A program made the position numbers and the translations under genes. Source: Blastomussa wellsi (taxonomy: Eukaryota > Cnidaria > Anthozoa > Scleractinia > Plerogyridae). Taken from it: a stretch of DNA of 64,000 bases. The notes beneath the pieces were generated by a model. It saw only the letters and a program-made list of their open reading frames with translations, searched no databases and was not told the DNA's origin. Positions 12,801 to 22,711 of this stretch are shown piece after piece (position 1 is the first letter of the stretch; each line of letters begins with the position of its first letter). The stretch covers positions 1,146,138 to 1,210,137 of the forward strand of contig OX393573.1 of assembly GCA_947652115.1 (NCBI GenBank). Direction: 5' to 3'.

Positions 12801-15800
12801 ACCTGTCAATAAACACATTACACCTCGCTCTCTGATTGGCTTATTTAATTAGATCACTGAAGGCGATAAAAGTAGGCGGCTAGCAAAACCCATAAGCAAT
12901 GAGGCAGCACTCCCGCGGCGAAGCCGCTTGACCTCATGGGCTTCGCCCGGGAATGCTGAGTGAGTAGCTCGCACCCTCAAATCCCGCCGGCTACGCAGGC
13001 TAATAATTCCTGTGCACCACCATGTTGGATTTCATGAGTCATTGTGTTGTCCTTATTGTTACTAATAAGTGGTTCTTTTGTGTGGAACAACAGGGCAGCA
13101 CACTGATGTCATAAAATCCAAAATGGCAGCACACTAGAAATTTAAAAGCAATAATCTTTTTCTCACTTTATGACTATCAATGAAATGCTGTATCTCCCTC
13201 ATCCAGTAAAAATTGTAATTTAGGCACTATCAATATTTTTAGACAACTTAGCATGAACTTGTTTCAAGAGCCGAGGTTCCCTTTAAATTTTGACCACTTT
13301 TGTAATTCAAGTGTGCCAATGAATCCAGTGTGTGATCATTCATATGAAAGCTGTTGAGTTTGTACGTTTATGTGGTTCTGTACAAGGTGGTTCTAACTTT
13401 AAAGTCTGTGGATGACGCACTTGTCTGTGCCATTCAAATGAAAGCTACATTATTGAGCAACGTACCATTTGGTTCTTCTAAGTATTATGTACGACCAAAC
13501 CAATCCCAACCCTTCAATATATCCACTGTAGTCGTACCTTTGTATACACCCTGGACTGCAGTAGAGTGAGCGATGATCAGCAAGCATGGAGCACCCAGCT
13601 GTTATACACTTGGTTTGGGTGGGAAGGCTCATGTACGATGCTGGAGTGGGCGTTGTTCTCACCTACAAAAAAATACAGTGTTTTCTCGCCTACATTACTG
13701 CTCAAAAGTAAGTTGAAAGACTCAATCCTCGCAACTCATGTCTTGAACGTCGAGAAACTCAAACTTTGAGATGAGAGAATGGACTTTTGAATCTTGAGAA
13801 TCAATCTCAAGTTTTGAGTAAAAGGAGTTTCTCGAATATGCAAACTTGAAAAGGATTGCCTTTCACATTCACTGATTTCCTTCCCACTGTGTCCGACAAA
13901 TAGGCTGATAAATTGGTATGTGTAAATTACATAGTCCCAAAGAATGAGCTGAGACCATTTGATCTGACCAGACCTAGTAAAAAGTCCCCTTATTTACACA
14001 TCTTCACTCAGAGAGTTTACCCTTGACAAAAATGAATCTGGTGTGTAAAAATTACTTTTTTGGGTATCTTGAAGCCTCTGTGCTCTGGGACCTTTTTCCT
14101 CTTGTCATCTTTTGTTTGCAGATTGGAGAATAATTTTTCAGATTCTTTGGATCGTTTGCTGCTAAAGTCCTTCAAAATAACAACAGAAAACCATCTATTT
14201 ACTACTTATTCACATTACTGTGATGATTCACAAGGAGGTAATATACATGTACAGCATAACAAGAAAGTCCTGCCCGCACTAGTAATTTGCTTGATGGGCT
14301 GGAAGCCAGTTGCCAAATGGGTAAGTAACATTTTGGGATTTATTACTCAGCAGATGAAGTACACCCAGTGAGAAGGTCTTTGGGCTAGTACACTGCAAGC
14401 GATTTGGAGAACACAGACAAAGGGTGCTTTTAATCAATAAACTTGTCATTTTGTACATATATCACTTTTAGACAGTTATTTACATCATTTTGCATGTACA
14501 TTAAAGAATCTGACCCACTCATTATGCATCGCAAGTCAAACCGCCATTTTTGGGGCCCCCGAAAAAGCGAGTTTTAGCGACTGACATATTTTATCTGTTT
14601 CCAGCTACGTTGAATGCTTCAAGCAGGTGACATCTTTACGAAATTATACTCCTTGCTAATTTTTCTTTCTTTGGGGTTCGTTACTTTTTGTACAATCGCT
14701 TTTTGTGATAACAATAACAATAATAGAGGAGTGGGATGCAAAGTGGGTGGGTCAGGCTCTTTAATATTGTTTTCTCTGAGACAACCCTTAAAAGCAACAG
14801 AAGCTAATGTTATTAATAATAATAATAAAGCTGTACATTAGGAAACATGGAAAATCTCTTCAATACAATTCAGGTGTATGGTATGTTCTCAGGGTTAATA
14901 CGTTAACAGGATGGTCTCTCAAAATTTTAGTAATGATTCATCAAATTCAAGAAAGAAAGAAAGTTTAACCCTTCAAGTTGATCAAAATCTAATTCCTCCT
15001 ACCAGCATTGATACACTGTCACTAAAGGGAAAATGTTGCAAGAGTTAAGGCAGTGATCACCAAAGATAAATTGTCTTGATAACCAGTCTTGATAACCAGG
15101 TCTACGTGTATGGGTAAGGAGAATTTGTAGGTTATCACTGTACCTCAGCTATTTCCTTTCTACTTCTCCTATGAGTAGAATGCCGACGCTTTCTTGTCTC
15201 TTCTCGCTCCCCCGGAAGCTTTATCTTGAGCATGTGTTCCTTTCTTCGTCGACGCTCAGGTGAAGGGGATGCAGCGGACGGCTTCTCTTCTTTGCCTTCA
15301 ATTTGTTGAGAGGTAGCACTGATTTTTGCATTTTCCTTCTCAGCAGTTTCCAATGTCTGTTGAGCCTCTTTTTTACTTTCTTCCTCTATTTTTGCTACAA
15401 AGTACAATGACATGCAAATATATAAAACATTTAATTCAGAACAGTAGGTCTAACAGTTGGGCCTTGCCAAAACAGTCCTATCCAATAGACCTCTTTGTAT
15501 GTAAATTGCCCATTGAGGATCATGCGATGCTCCCTAGAGAACTTTTCCTTTGTTTATCTGCAAATTATTCATTCATTTTCACATGGATTTTTTTGGATTT
15601 GAAAAAAAAAATAATTCTCAAGGATAACATCACATGGTCTGCAATGGGACAACAAACAAACGATGCTAAAGAGGCCTATTGACTTCTGGTCAAATATTTT
15701 TAAAAAACAATTGATGGAAAGTACCCTGGCTTATGCAAATCTCAAAGACTGAGCAAAGCAAACATTCTATGTAATTAGATGTAATCAAGTTTTAAAAAAA

Positions 15801-18800
15801 ATTGAAAAACTATTTTTAACATGATAATTTGCTTTGACACCAGGCGATCATGTACAAACCCTAACAAAAGCACAACATAAACAAGTTCTTCAAATTTTGT
15901 CACTCACCCTTGCATTTGGGGCAGACATACTCTTGTCCATTTTTCTCCATTTGACGTCCTTGTGCCATGGTGATACCAACACATATTCCATGAAACCACT
16001 CCTCGCAATGATCACAACAGATCATGAATCTACAGAAACAAGGAACAAGAATTTTGCTTGTGATAGGGCTCAGAAACACAGGCAAACTTGAAAATTAACA
16101 CAGCATACACAGTATACAATGCTTAAGACTAACAGTAGTTAACAACGTACTCATACTCGTACTCATTTTTCTTGGACAAGTCTGTCCAAGGGGGAAAGAT
16201 GCAGTGAGGTTATCCCTATGCTAAGCACCAACCCTTGACACAAGGCCAGACCACAACACTGGTAACCTCGTTGCCTACTCTTTGCGAGAAGTGCGTGGGT
16301 TCTTTAACGTCCCCCTGCTTGCCGTAACACTGAAGATGCAGGAGACGGGACCCATGGTTTTTTGTCCTTATCCGAGAAGACTAGAATGTCTACCCACAAA
16401 CATTGTTGGTATACACATAATCAGTGAAGTTGCATGAATTCCTTACGAAGCAGCCTGCTGAAATCACCAAACTGAACAAACAAATGATTTATTTTTGTCT
16501 GGACTGTTCCATAATACGGTAAAAGGAATGAATGACAGAAAATGCTGTCAACCAGTTACTAGTTATCATGTAAAGGGCCATGAGAGAGCTCAAACAAAAC
16601 AACCAATGAACTACTGTTCTTGAACTGCTGTAGAAGAACTGAAGCAAATGCATAACTTTTGATTGGTATATCACTCGCAAATCAAAGCCTACAGACTGCT
16701 GTTAACTGACAACTGTTTCTCCAGCATTCTAACAGATAAATTAAGCAAAGGCGCCCTCTATAGTTATTAGAAAAACACTGTATGCGTAGCGTGAGCCACA
16801 CAGGCTTTTAGAAAAGATTCGAAAACTGGTCGTCCAAAATGCGCTATGGGGCCTGCTAGAACATATGGAAAATACAACAATTTTCTTCAAAAATGGGCGT
16901 CTACAGGACGCCTGGACGGGCATCTGGCTAAAAGCCTGGAGCCACACAAAGACCTTTTGTCCTTCCATTCCCTGATAATTGAAACAAATTGCAAAAATTC
17001 ACAGGAAAACAGTGTTTCAATATGCATGTAATACCAAAATAAAACTACATCATGGGTCCAAGCGTAGAGGCCTAATGATTACAATAGTTTGGTGTACTCT
17101 GGATCAGGGGTCCTCATTCAAGCCCCGATACTTTACTTTCATAGTGTTTCTTCTCACCCAGTACTCCACGTACATAAATGGGTACCGGCAAAATAATGCA
17201 GGGCTAAACCTGTGATGGACTACAGTAGCATCAAATCTGGAGGAAGTAGAAATACTATCGCTTAATGCTAAGGAAACCAGGATAGGCTCAAGCGTGGCGA
17301 GCCACTAGGCTTGAATGCCCACTTACCTGTTACCATGTGGCTTGCGACAGACACACCACAAACGATCCGGATCGTACTCAGGATCATAGTCAGAATCATC
17401 GTTGAACTCTGCATCGTGGTCCACAGACTCCGCATCAGAGTCTTCTTCTTCCTGACTTGCTTTTGAGTCTTGTTCTTGTGATTTCTGTTCCTTCTCGTCA
17501 GGATCCTTACCTGCATTCTTCTCCACTGTTGTCTTGACTGAGTTATCTGTTATTGTCTTCTTGTCCTTTTCACTCTCTTTGTTGGATTTCTTACTTCCTT
17601 CATCCGTCAAACTGTCTAATGTTTTCAGAGGAGTTTTTTCAGTATGTTGCTTATCTTCACCTGCTTTGGCAAATGTTGTTGTCTTTGCCTCTGGTTCAGA
17701 TTTTTCTTCAGTATTTTCTTTCACATCCCCTTTTGTTTTTCTTTCCTCCCTTCCGCTATTCACTCTTTTCTTAATCTCCAATTCATCATCTCCTGATGAT
17801 TCAAGTTTTGTTTGTGTTTTTCTCCTTCTCAAAGCTTTTTCTTCACCGTCGCTGCCCTTCTCTGGCGCAATCAATGGCTCACTTTTATCTGTTTCTTGAC
17901 TCCTATTAGAAATATTTTTATTGTCTTCTTTGTTACTTGACTCCTTTTTACTCACGTCTGATTTATTTTTTGGTTTATCTGTTTTTGATTCCATTTCTTC
18001 GGCTTTTTCTTTATTCACTTTTGCCCTCGTCTTGATCTTTTCATTTTTCACATTTTCTTCTTCGTCGGTTGATTGCTTTTCCCTATTTCTTGTTATCCGC
18101 CAACTTTTTCGTATTTCCGATTTTTCTTCTTGGTTGCTCTCAGCCTCATCACTATCTGTTTTACTTGTTTCCTTGTGCACATTGGATTTTGATTCTTTTG
18201 ACTGATCTTCTGCGTCGCCAAGTGCTTTATCCACAGATCCTTTCCTATCACTTTCAGTGCTAGTCTCCTTTTTATTTTCATCTGAATCTTCCATTTCTTT
18301 CCCATGGCGTTTCCTGGATGCTCTCTGTTTCCCTTCTACAGGTGCCTTGCTTTGAGTCCTAGGGGACCTAGCACAAAATGATAACATTAAAATAACTTGG
18401 AACAAAATATTTAACCAGAACTCTTTGGGCTTTGTATATCTTACCTTGATGTAATTTTTAACTAAATAAAGCTTTAAGGTAGACGAATCGGTGCGATCGA
18501 TGAGGTCTGTTAAGCAAAATTGTCATGAATGCTACAAGGCGAACACGTCAACATCCACCATCTTGGATTTTCCAACTGTTACATTGTATATTGTGAAATG
18601 AAATGTCCCTTTTGGTAACAACGTATATTGCAGGCTCGCAACATTCCATACTTTTTCAACCATGACGACACCTTCCACGTGAAAAAATGGCTCCTACATT
18701 TTTAGTCTTGGAGACGACTTCGGAGAATTAAGGAGCCAGATGGCTCCTTGAAAAAAGTTAATTTCGTGCCCTGTAATAACATGAGGCAATAGCCCATATC

Positions 18801-21233
18801 AAAGCAATCATTTCGTACCCTTTTTTGGACTAAAACCTCAAGGCCTTTTCAAGGACACATTTCCCATTTTTAAGGACTCCACTCACTGCAAAATCCAGCG
18901 TTAATCAGTTGCAAATAATGGTGATTGTGCCTACCAGACAAGTAAAAATCTAGGTTGATTTAAATCAGCTACAAATTTCCAGCACTGACTGCAACTTTCA
19001 AGGAATTTTAAGGCCTTGAAATTTTATTCTGAGATTCAAAGACTTTCAAGGACTTTCAAGGTGTGTGCGAACCCTGTAGATAAGTGGTTCTTACAGATTG
19101 TTTTCAAATACCATAAACGTCCGTGTATAAGCCTTATCCATTGATAAGCCGCACCCCCAATTTGGAAGCACTGGTTTTGGAAAAAATAAAAACAATAAAG
19201 CTTGAAGTTCCAGTAGAGTTGTATTGCTATAAACAAACAAGGACAAACAATCAAGGTTCCGAAACAACGACAGAAGTTGTTGCCATCTTTCACATTTATC
19301 AAGTCTAAAGCAAGCGAAATTTCATTGTACCTTCTTTTTCATTTCAATTTACGACATCTTTAACTTAAAATGCTCTTTTGATCCAATTATTCACGATTAT
19401 CAGTTTGAAATATGCCATAAAGTTAAAATTCCTTTGCCATTGAAACAAAATGAACGAGTGCTTAGTAGCCAACCTTTAAATGTGGGGAAGAGTCTGGGCC
19501 AGAAATTTATGTTCGACTCAGCTGTTCGGGGATAACACGTCTGGAAACCCGCAATAAGCCAAAAACTTCATGCCGAACAAGAGCTTGATAATGCAGTCGA
19601 CAAATTTCCTGTGAAGATGGTAAAAAACACTGAAACAGTCGACCATTAACCTCTCGAGAACTCGCGAATTTTGTGGTATTTTATCGCGCTTGGCGGAAAG
19701 ATATTGCGTGGAAGTGACGGGCCGTAGATGTCACTGCAAACAGCTGTGTGAAGGAATGGAGATTCCTTTTCGGTTGATGTTTAGTTGTTGGCGTAAATTG
19801 ATAATTAATCGCTTGAAAGAACTCTTGGAGAGCAAGATTCGCCGACAAACACTCAAAGACACAAATGGCTCCTTCAGGCATTTTAAGAAGTTTTATGAAT
19901 ACTAATTAGGTTTTTGAGAACTCCAAACACAGATGTATCCGTGGATAAGCCTCACCCTTGATTTTTGGCTTCAATTTTGTGAAAAAAAGTGTGGCTTATA
20001 TATGGACGTTTACGGTAGCTTTTTAAAATCACTCACTGTTAAAATTTCAAGCTAATAAAATTTAAACTTGGACCGTGACACATCTTGTGCTCAACACCAA
20101 GAAAAGTTCATCATCAGATTCATAAAATCCTGTTTTAGTCGAAACAGAAATGGCACAGCTTGCTTTGAAACTGCAGATACAGTACATGTATTTGGTGCTA
20201 GTTTTGTTTTGGGTGAATTTTAGCATGGAATAAACACTTTTGATAAAAAAAATATTGAGCTAAGCCTGGCTGGCTTTGTTTTTCATTCCTATACCCTTCT
20301 ATCATTTCTCCTTATCTAAAAATCTCACCTTCGCACACTTTTAGACGTAGAGTCTTCCTCCTGACCAGGAGAATCCTTGTCTGTCTCTTCATCATCTTTG
20401 TTTTCCTTTTTAGAACTCACGCTGCCTTTATCTTTCAACCTTTTTTCTGCACTGCTTTCCTCCTTCTCGACTTTTTTCTGTCCACGACCACTTCTACGGA
20501 CTTCCTTCTTTTCTCCTTCAGGTTTAACATTTGCATATTTTAGTTTTGATATGTCTTTGCCTCTGGACACTGATTTTGACCCTGGGTTCGTTATTTTTGG
20601 TGTATCCGAATCTTTCTTTACCTGAACACGTTTACGAGGAGAACGCCGCAACACCTTGTCACCTACAGACTCCTTTCCATCTTCCTGGGCCACTGGGCTC
20701 CCTGTGCTATCAGCCAAAGACGTGCCATCTTTGGTCCAATTAACAGAATTAGATGGAACGCCATCTGAATTACTCGTATCAGGCAATGTTTCATCCCGTT
20801 TGTTAAGAATCCTATCTGCTTCGACTATTGAATCAAACGATGGGAACATGGTACCATGGAAACCCAGCTCTCCTGGTAAAAGGACATCGTGATTTTGTTT
20901 AAGTGTACCACTAAGAACTGGGTCGCTGTACAGAAGGTTTGTTTGACCACCTGAGCTTAAAACCTCATCGATCCTCTTAAAAGTGTCAGGTGGAAGGAAA
21001 TGCTCGCTTAGCACGTCTACCTCGGCGGGATTTCGGGTTAACTCGTGTACTTGATCGTCGGTAAAAACTGGACTAATAGATGGTGTTATGTCTCGGAGTT
21101 CCACATGCGAGTCCGTTGAAATATCGCATATCGACCAGACACTTGATTGTGCAGTGCTTGCAATTGTAGATACAGCAGTTGTCTGCGAAGGCACTCCTTC
21201 TACGCTGTTTTCAGATGTAACTTTCGTCTTCAT
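1960..21233 (-). CDS. DIDO1/PHF3-like: DIDO1/PHF3-family protein (PHD finger, TFIIS central domain, SPOC); complete, 17 coding exons
   Basis: Exons (minus strand, 5' to 3'): 21233-20329, 18367-17327, 16029-15908, 15394-15144, 13662-13538, 11386-11287, 10585-10384, 9963-9867, 9309-9150, 8191-8075, 7653-7582, 6995-6954, 6438-6233, 6056-5991, 5169-4911, 4652-4457, 3869-1960. All phases join, giving about 1956 aa; human PHF3 and DIDO1 long forms are about 2000-2200 aa. Order: acidic N-terminus, PHD finger (about 637-688), Cys knuckle (about 795-820), TFIIS central domain (about 920-1035), SPOC (about 1183-1345), Ser/Pro/Gln-rich tail ending in an Arg-rich segment. In the family, the PHD reads H3K4me3 and the TFIIS-like and SPOC domains bind RNA polymerase II (SPOC binds the phosphorylated CTD). 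Location and role in elongation or RNA stability are inferred from family. Invertebrates often have one gene co-orthologous to DIDO1 and PHF3, so the name is left joint. Confidence 0.95.
4222..4412 (+). mobile_element. TTAA MITE, AGGAGCTAC family, truncated copy
   Basis: It starts directly after TTAA (4218-4221) and shares its body (CATCCTTGTTCC...TTCAGTATCACTT) with the elements at 23861-24085 and 54168-54406. The right inverted repeat is missing or degenerate. It lies in the intron between the SPOC exon and the last exon of the DIDO/PHF3-like gene. Confidence 0.6.
4457..5169 (-). CDS. DIDO/PHF3-like exons 15-16: SPOC domain
   Basis: Exons 5169-4911 and 4652-4457. The domain opens VPAVWKGFVMMQSVAKFGTS and runs through VWDYLLQLKSSTSREVCVIR to YLVPLASHQPVPPELLPFDG, finishing in the last exon (PRPHMLLGVIVR). 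These are SPOC hallmarks: the W-x-G start, the basic patch on strands, and the final LLGV strand. In PHF3 this domain binds Pol II CTD phosphorylated on Ser2. Confidence 0.93.
5655..5800. mobile_element. Foldback MITE with ATATATCAAACAC ends
   Basis: The left end ATATATCAAACACTCGAGAC is matched by its reverse complement at the right end (CTCTCGTGTTTGATATAT). CAGTGTTTCA and its complement also pair. About 146 bp, no coding capacity, intronic. Confidence 0.65.
5991..7653 (-). CDS. DIDO/PHF3-like exons 11-14: linker with HLFDLNCRICTG motif
   Basis: Exons 7653-7582, 6995-6954 (42 nt), 6438-6233 and 6056-5991. The first encodes TLEMIRMNQEEINASKAHIK; the second GEVEIDDDDLSTLE; the third includes DEHRIHLFDLNCRICTGKM, a block conserved in DIDO1 and PHF3 (CxxC, possibly metal binding). 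All phases close. The 42-nt exon is only 14 codons long. Confidence 0.88.
7818..8041. mobile_element. Foldback MITE with AGTCTTTCC-GTAAAACCGTGAA ends
   Basis: AGTCTTTCCTGTAAAACCGT at 7818 is mirrored by ACGGTTTTACGGGAAAGACT ending at 8041. The outer 25 bp of both arms pair. A partial related copy precedes it at about 7695-7780 (ACCGCAAACACCAGCAATAC). Intronic, non-coding. Confidence 0.6.
8075..9963 (-). CDS. DIDO/PHF3-like exons 8-10: TFIIS central (domain II) region
   Basis: Exons 9963-9867, 9309-9150 and 8191-8075. The first carries VRENIRKSLKEILTTR, the second YKNKYRSLMFNLKDPRNK, and the third VLFRHVLSGEITVDRLVRM and then PEQLASPELATWRE. This is the classical TFIIS-M signature, the region that contacts the Pol II jaw and Rpb1 in TFIIS. 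Domain III with its catalytic DE hairpin is absent, as in all DIDO/PHF3 proteins, so transcript cleavage is not expected. The junction at 9150 is a GC-AG intron. Confidence 0.93.
10384..10585 (-). CDS. DIDO/PHF3-like exon 7: linker before the TFIIS domain
   Basis: It encodes PSLLGPVPWNSYPAPVSSQ and then a TGRVIAGVAAPSQEE...WLQDHPTFEV segment, which has the look of the conserved block between knuckle and TFIIS domain in this family. The acceptor (ttcag) at 10585 and donor (ACAG/gtttgt) at 10384 keep phase with the neighbours. Confidence 0.85.
11287..13662 (-). CDS. DIDO/PHF3-like exons 5 and 6: Cys-rich knuckle
   Basis: Exon 13662-13538 encodes KCITAGCSMLADHRSLYCSP and then GCIQ. Exon 11386-11287 continues RHAEESLKILTEEKNKRMGL. 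The spacing C-x4-C...YCS-x2-CI-x2-H matches the Cys knuckle that follows the PHD in DIDO1 and PHF3, probably a zinc site. The 2.15-kb intron between them holds a minisatellite and two nested transposons. Confidence 0.9.
11492..11855. repeat. 106-bp minisatellite (left part)
   Basis: Units begin GCAGTACTTTCATGTGG at 11492, 11598, 11704 and 11810, exactly 106 bp apart. Each contains AAGTCTGTGGATGAAACCC and CATTCAAATGAAAGCTATTG (with small differences). The fourth unit is interrupted by the transposon at 11860-13282. More diverged units continue at 13287-13470. Confidence 0.9.
11860..13282. mobile_element. Non-autonomous DNA transposon with TTAA target duplication
   Basis: The ends AGGGAACCTCGGCTCTTGAA and the reverse complement TTCAAGAGCCGAGGTTCCCT flank 1.42 kb, with TTAA on both sides (11856-11859, 13283-13286). 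TTAA duplication is the mark of piggyBac-type insertion. There is no transposase; about 62% of its length is a second element at 12117-13002. It interrupts a 106-bp minisatellite. Confidence 0.8.
12117..13002. mobile_element. Nested element with TAGCCTGCG ends and 9-bp target duplication
   Basis: Inverted ends TAGCCTGCGTAGCTGGCGGG and CCCGCCGGCTACGCAGGCTA are flanked by a perfect 9-bp direct repeat ATAATTCCT (12108-12116 and 13003-13011). Nine-bp duplications are typical of Mutator-like elements (established knowledge). The assignment to that superfamily is inference because no transposase is present. A 94-bp relative with the same outer bases lies at 44677-44770. Confidence 0.8.
13287..13470. 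repeat. 106-bp minisatellite (right, diverged part)
   Basis: It continues the array of 11492-11855 on the far side of the transposon: GTGTGATCATTCATATGAAA, AAGTCTGTGGATGACGCAC and ATTCAAATGAAAGCTAC recur at the expected order and spacing, with more substitutions. Confidence 0.7.
15144..15394 (-). CDS. DIDO/PHF3-like exon 4: basic coiled-coil-like linker
   Basis: KIEEESKKEAQQTLETAEKE begins a Glu/Lys-rich helix-like stretch, followed by a strongly basic segment (PERRRRKEH, RKRRHSTHRRSRK) that could be a nuclear localisation signal. The donor is a weaker gtacag at 15143. The acceptor TTTGTAG/CAAAAA at 15394 keeps frame. Confidence 0.85.
15908..16029 (-). CDS. DIDO/PHF3-like exon 3: second half of PHD finger
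   Basis: It encodes FMICCDHCEEWFHGICVGI and ends YVCPKCKG. Joined to exon 2 this completes the C4HC3 zinc ligands (CxC, CxxC, HxxC, CxxC). The arrangement is that of the DIDO1/PHF3 PHD, which binds H3K4me3. The phase (AG/A) fits on the left. The exon ends one base into a codon. Confidence 0.95.
16150..16380. repeat. Probable dispersed repeat with GTGGGTTCTTTAACGTCCCC core
   Basis: A non-coding block with the core GTGGGTTCTTTAACGTCCCC, a word I associate with SINE or LINE 3' regions in marine invertebrates. There is no second copy in this window to confirm it. It sits in the intron after the second PHD exon. Confidence 0.35.
17062..17327 (+). mobile_element. tRNA-derived SINE, copy 2, ending at a splice donor
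   Basis: Old copy of the SINE at 102-378: degenerate A/B boxes (CATTCAAGCCCCG), TAAATGGGTACCGGC, ATGGACTACAGTAGCATC, then CCACTAGGCTTGAATGCCCACTTACC at its tail. On the minus strand that tail reads GGTAAGT, the 5' splice site used by exon 2 of the DIDO/PHF3-like gene. Confidence 0.8.
17327..18367 (-). CDS. DIDO/PHF3-like exon 2: charged linker and first half of PHD finger
   Basis: About 347 residues, very rich in Lys, Glu, Asp and Ser, so probably disordered. It ends with an acidic run and then DPDRLWCVCRKPHGN, which carries the first Cys pair and the aromatic cage Trp of the PHD finger. The acceptor is ctag/GTCC at 18367 and the donor is ACAG/gtaagt at 17327. The donor coincides with the end of a SINE (see findings). 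Confidence 0.92.
19109..20017. mobile_element. Non-autonomous DNA transposon with TACCATAAACGTCC ends
   Basis: Left end TACCATAAACGTCCGTGTAT is mirrored at the right by ATATATGGACGTTTACGGTA (about 26 bp, two or three mismatches). A second internal pair, GATAAGCCGCACCCC and GATAAGCCTCACCC in inverse order, strengthens it. About 0.9 kb, no transposase, in intron 1 of the DIDO/PHF3-like gene. It probably inserted at TA; the target duplication is not clear. Confidence 0.65.
20329..21233 (-). CDS. DIDO/PHF3-like exon 1: N-terminal region
   Basis: The ATG at 21231-21233 opens a 302-codon exon starting MKTKVTSENSVEG. It closes with a consensus donor (gtgaga) after ...KSVR at 20329. No folded domain is visible. 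The second half is charged (KEDSSAEK-type stretches, a basic SPRKR segment) and could carry a nuclear localisation signal. The start is chosen because it is the first ATG after a short GC-rich leader. The downstream junction to 18367 restores frame (AG/G). Confidence 0.85.
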
Positions 21234-21510
21234 GCGGAACAGAGCGCAGCTTGTCTTAATTGATTTTCAACACACCTCCAGTCTGCCGCGATCATCGAGC
21301 AGTGTTTTCCACGATTTTACAAAATCTCCTTCGCGATGCCTCTTCGAGGTTACAAAAATATTTTAACAACGAAAACAACAACCAAATAAAAGTATTCACC
21401 ACCGTAGAACTATAAATTAACAGCAAAACAACAAACAAATGTGTCGGGCTGCTGTGTTCCGAAAGCTCGTCTTCCACATGCCGCCATGTTGTACGTGGTC
21501 ACGTGGTGAT
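21234..21510 (-). promoter_or_regulatory. Likely promoter and 5' UTR of the DIDO/PHF3-like gene
   Basis: GCCGCCATGTTG at 21480-21491 matches the YY1 consensus, and CACGTG (E-box) lies 9 bp away at 21500-21505. Both are about 250 bp upstream of the ATG at 21233, a plausible position for a TATA-less housekeeping promoter. The sites are seen; their use is inference. Confidence 0.5.
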
Positions 21511-22410
21511 GTTTACACGCATGCACACTCCCGCCATATATGGCGCGAAAAGTCAGACGGGACCACCCCTCCCCAGCAAAAATGCAAGACGCACAAGTGA
21601 TAAGTTAGGCTTGCCCCAAGTTGCTCGTTTTTCGAAAGGAATGGTAGAGTTATTTGAAGAAGGCGAATAAACAAATTCGCTTGGAAATCAAGTGCGAGAA
21701 ACAACGGGGAACGCGCGAATGGCTCAGTCGGAACAAGCTTGTTCCGCGCAACCATCAAGCTGGCGCGCGCCCTCCATATCTAGCAGCCTCCCTCGCCATT
21801 TTGATTCGGACTCCTGCGAGCCCTCCCTGCTGCGCCCTCCGCGTAGCGAATCAAACGAGCGACTTGGAGCAAGTCTAGTGACAAGTCAACAGAAGGTGAG
21901 ACAGAAGGAGGGCAAAATGAATAAAAACCCTTACTTTATAAGAATAATTATCATACATACATACATACATTAACAGTTTATGCATGGTCTCCTGGTTTAT
22001 GTATGAATTTAGTAAGCTCGCTTTTTGCGTTAGAATTGGTCTGGCGTCTATATTGATCCATATCCACAAGAAATCCGTCGCCACCCATCGGTTAACTTGT
22101 TCTTTTACTTGTCTTTTTCAGCCTTTCGCTCCTTGTTTCCGGTTTGGCAGTAGACCCCGATGCAAACCCACCCGCTCCCCGCTCAATTTTAATTTTTGTT
22201 TTATAAATACCCTACAAGACATACATGTTCGGGGATCATGTCCTGTGACGAAAACAAACAACGAAAAACACCAGAGCCCAGATGTGCCTGATTTTCAGCC
22301 GCGTGGACTGAGCTCTGGAGGGTTGTCAAGTGGGTTGTCATAGCGATGGGAATTGGGCATTCTCGTTATATTACCCACCTTGATTCAAGTCTTTTATTTT
22401 AGGTCGGTGG

Positions 22411-22550
22411 CTCTCTCCTCCGCAGAGTCTCCGGGGAGGGGGAGAAGGGGAGAATTAAAAAATCCCTTCTCCCCAGCCTCCACGCGCTTTCTTTTCACCT
22501 CTCCCTATTCCCCTTCCCGAAAATGAAAGAGGCCTCTGCGGAGGAGAGAG
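22411..22550. mobile_element. MITE with CTCTCTCCTCCGCAGAG ends and 9-bp target duplication
   Basis: Inverted ends CTCTCTCCTCCGCAGAG and CTCTGCGGAGGAGAGAG enclose a purine/pyrimidine-rich core. A perfect 9-bp direct repeat GGTCGGTGG flanks it (22402-22410 and 22551-22559). The 9-bp duplication suggests Mutator-type mobilisation (inference). Confidence 0.8.
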
Positions 22551-22600
22551 GGTCGGTGGTATTCTCAACCCCATTAACCCATTCAGGTAGTTATTTTCAA

Positions 22601-22711
22601 TGACTCGTCACCAGTGTCCCTTATGAGAAAAATAACCGGCGCGGAGAATGATGGGAAGGAGGCAGATCATCCATCGCGTCTTGCTATTTCTCACGACTGG
22701 GGACGAGTCAA
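22601..22711. mobile_element. Small foldback MITE with TGACTCGTC ends
   Basis: TGACTCGTCACCAGT at the left pairs with ACTGGGGACGAGTCA at the right. AGAAAAATAA and its partner TTGCTATTTCT also pair inside. About 111 bp. Confidence 0.55.

Noticed and set aside
17534..18263. Plus-strand hydrophobic frames (VIVFLSFSLSLLDF type)
   Set aside because: They are the antisense of the Lys/Glu/Ser-rich exon 2; such codons read as Phe/Leu/Ser on the other strand.
19690..19905. 71-codon plus-strand frame within intron 1 of the DIDO/PHF3-like gene
   Set aside because: It lies wholly in the 0.9-kb inverted-repeat transposon, is short, and has no transposase motif.
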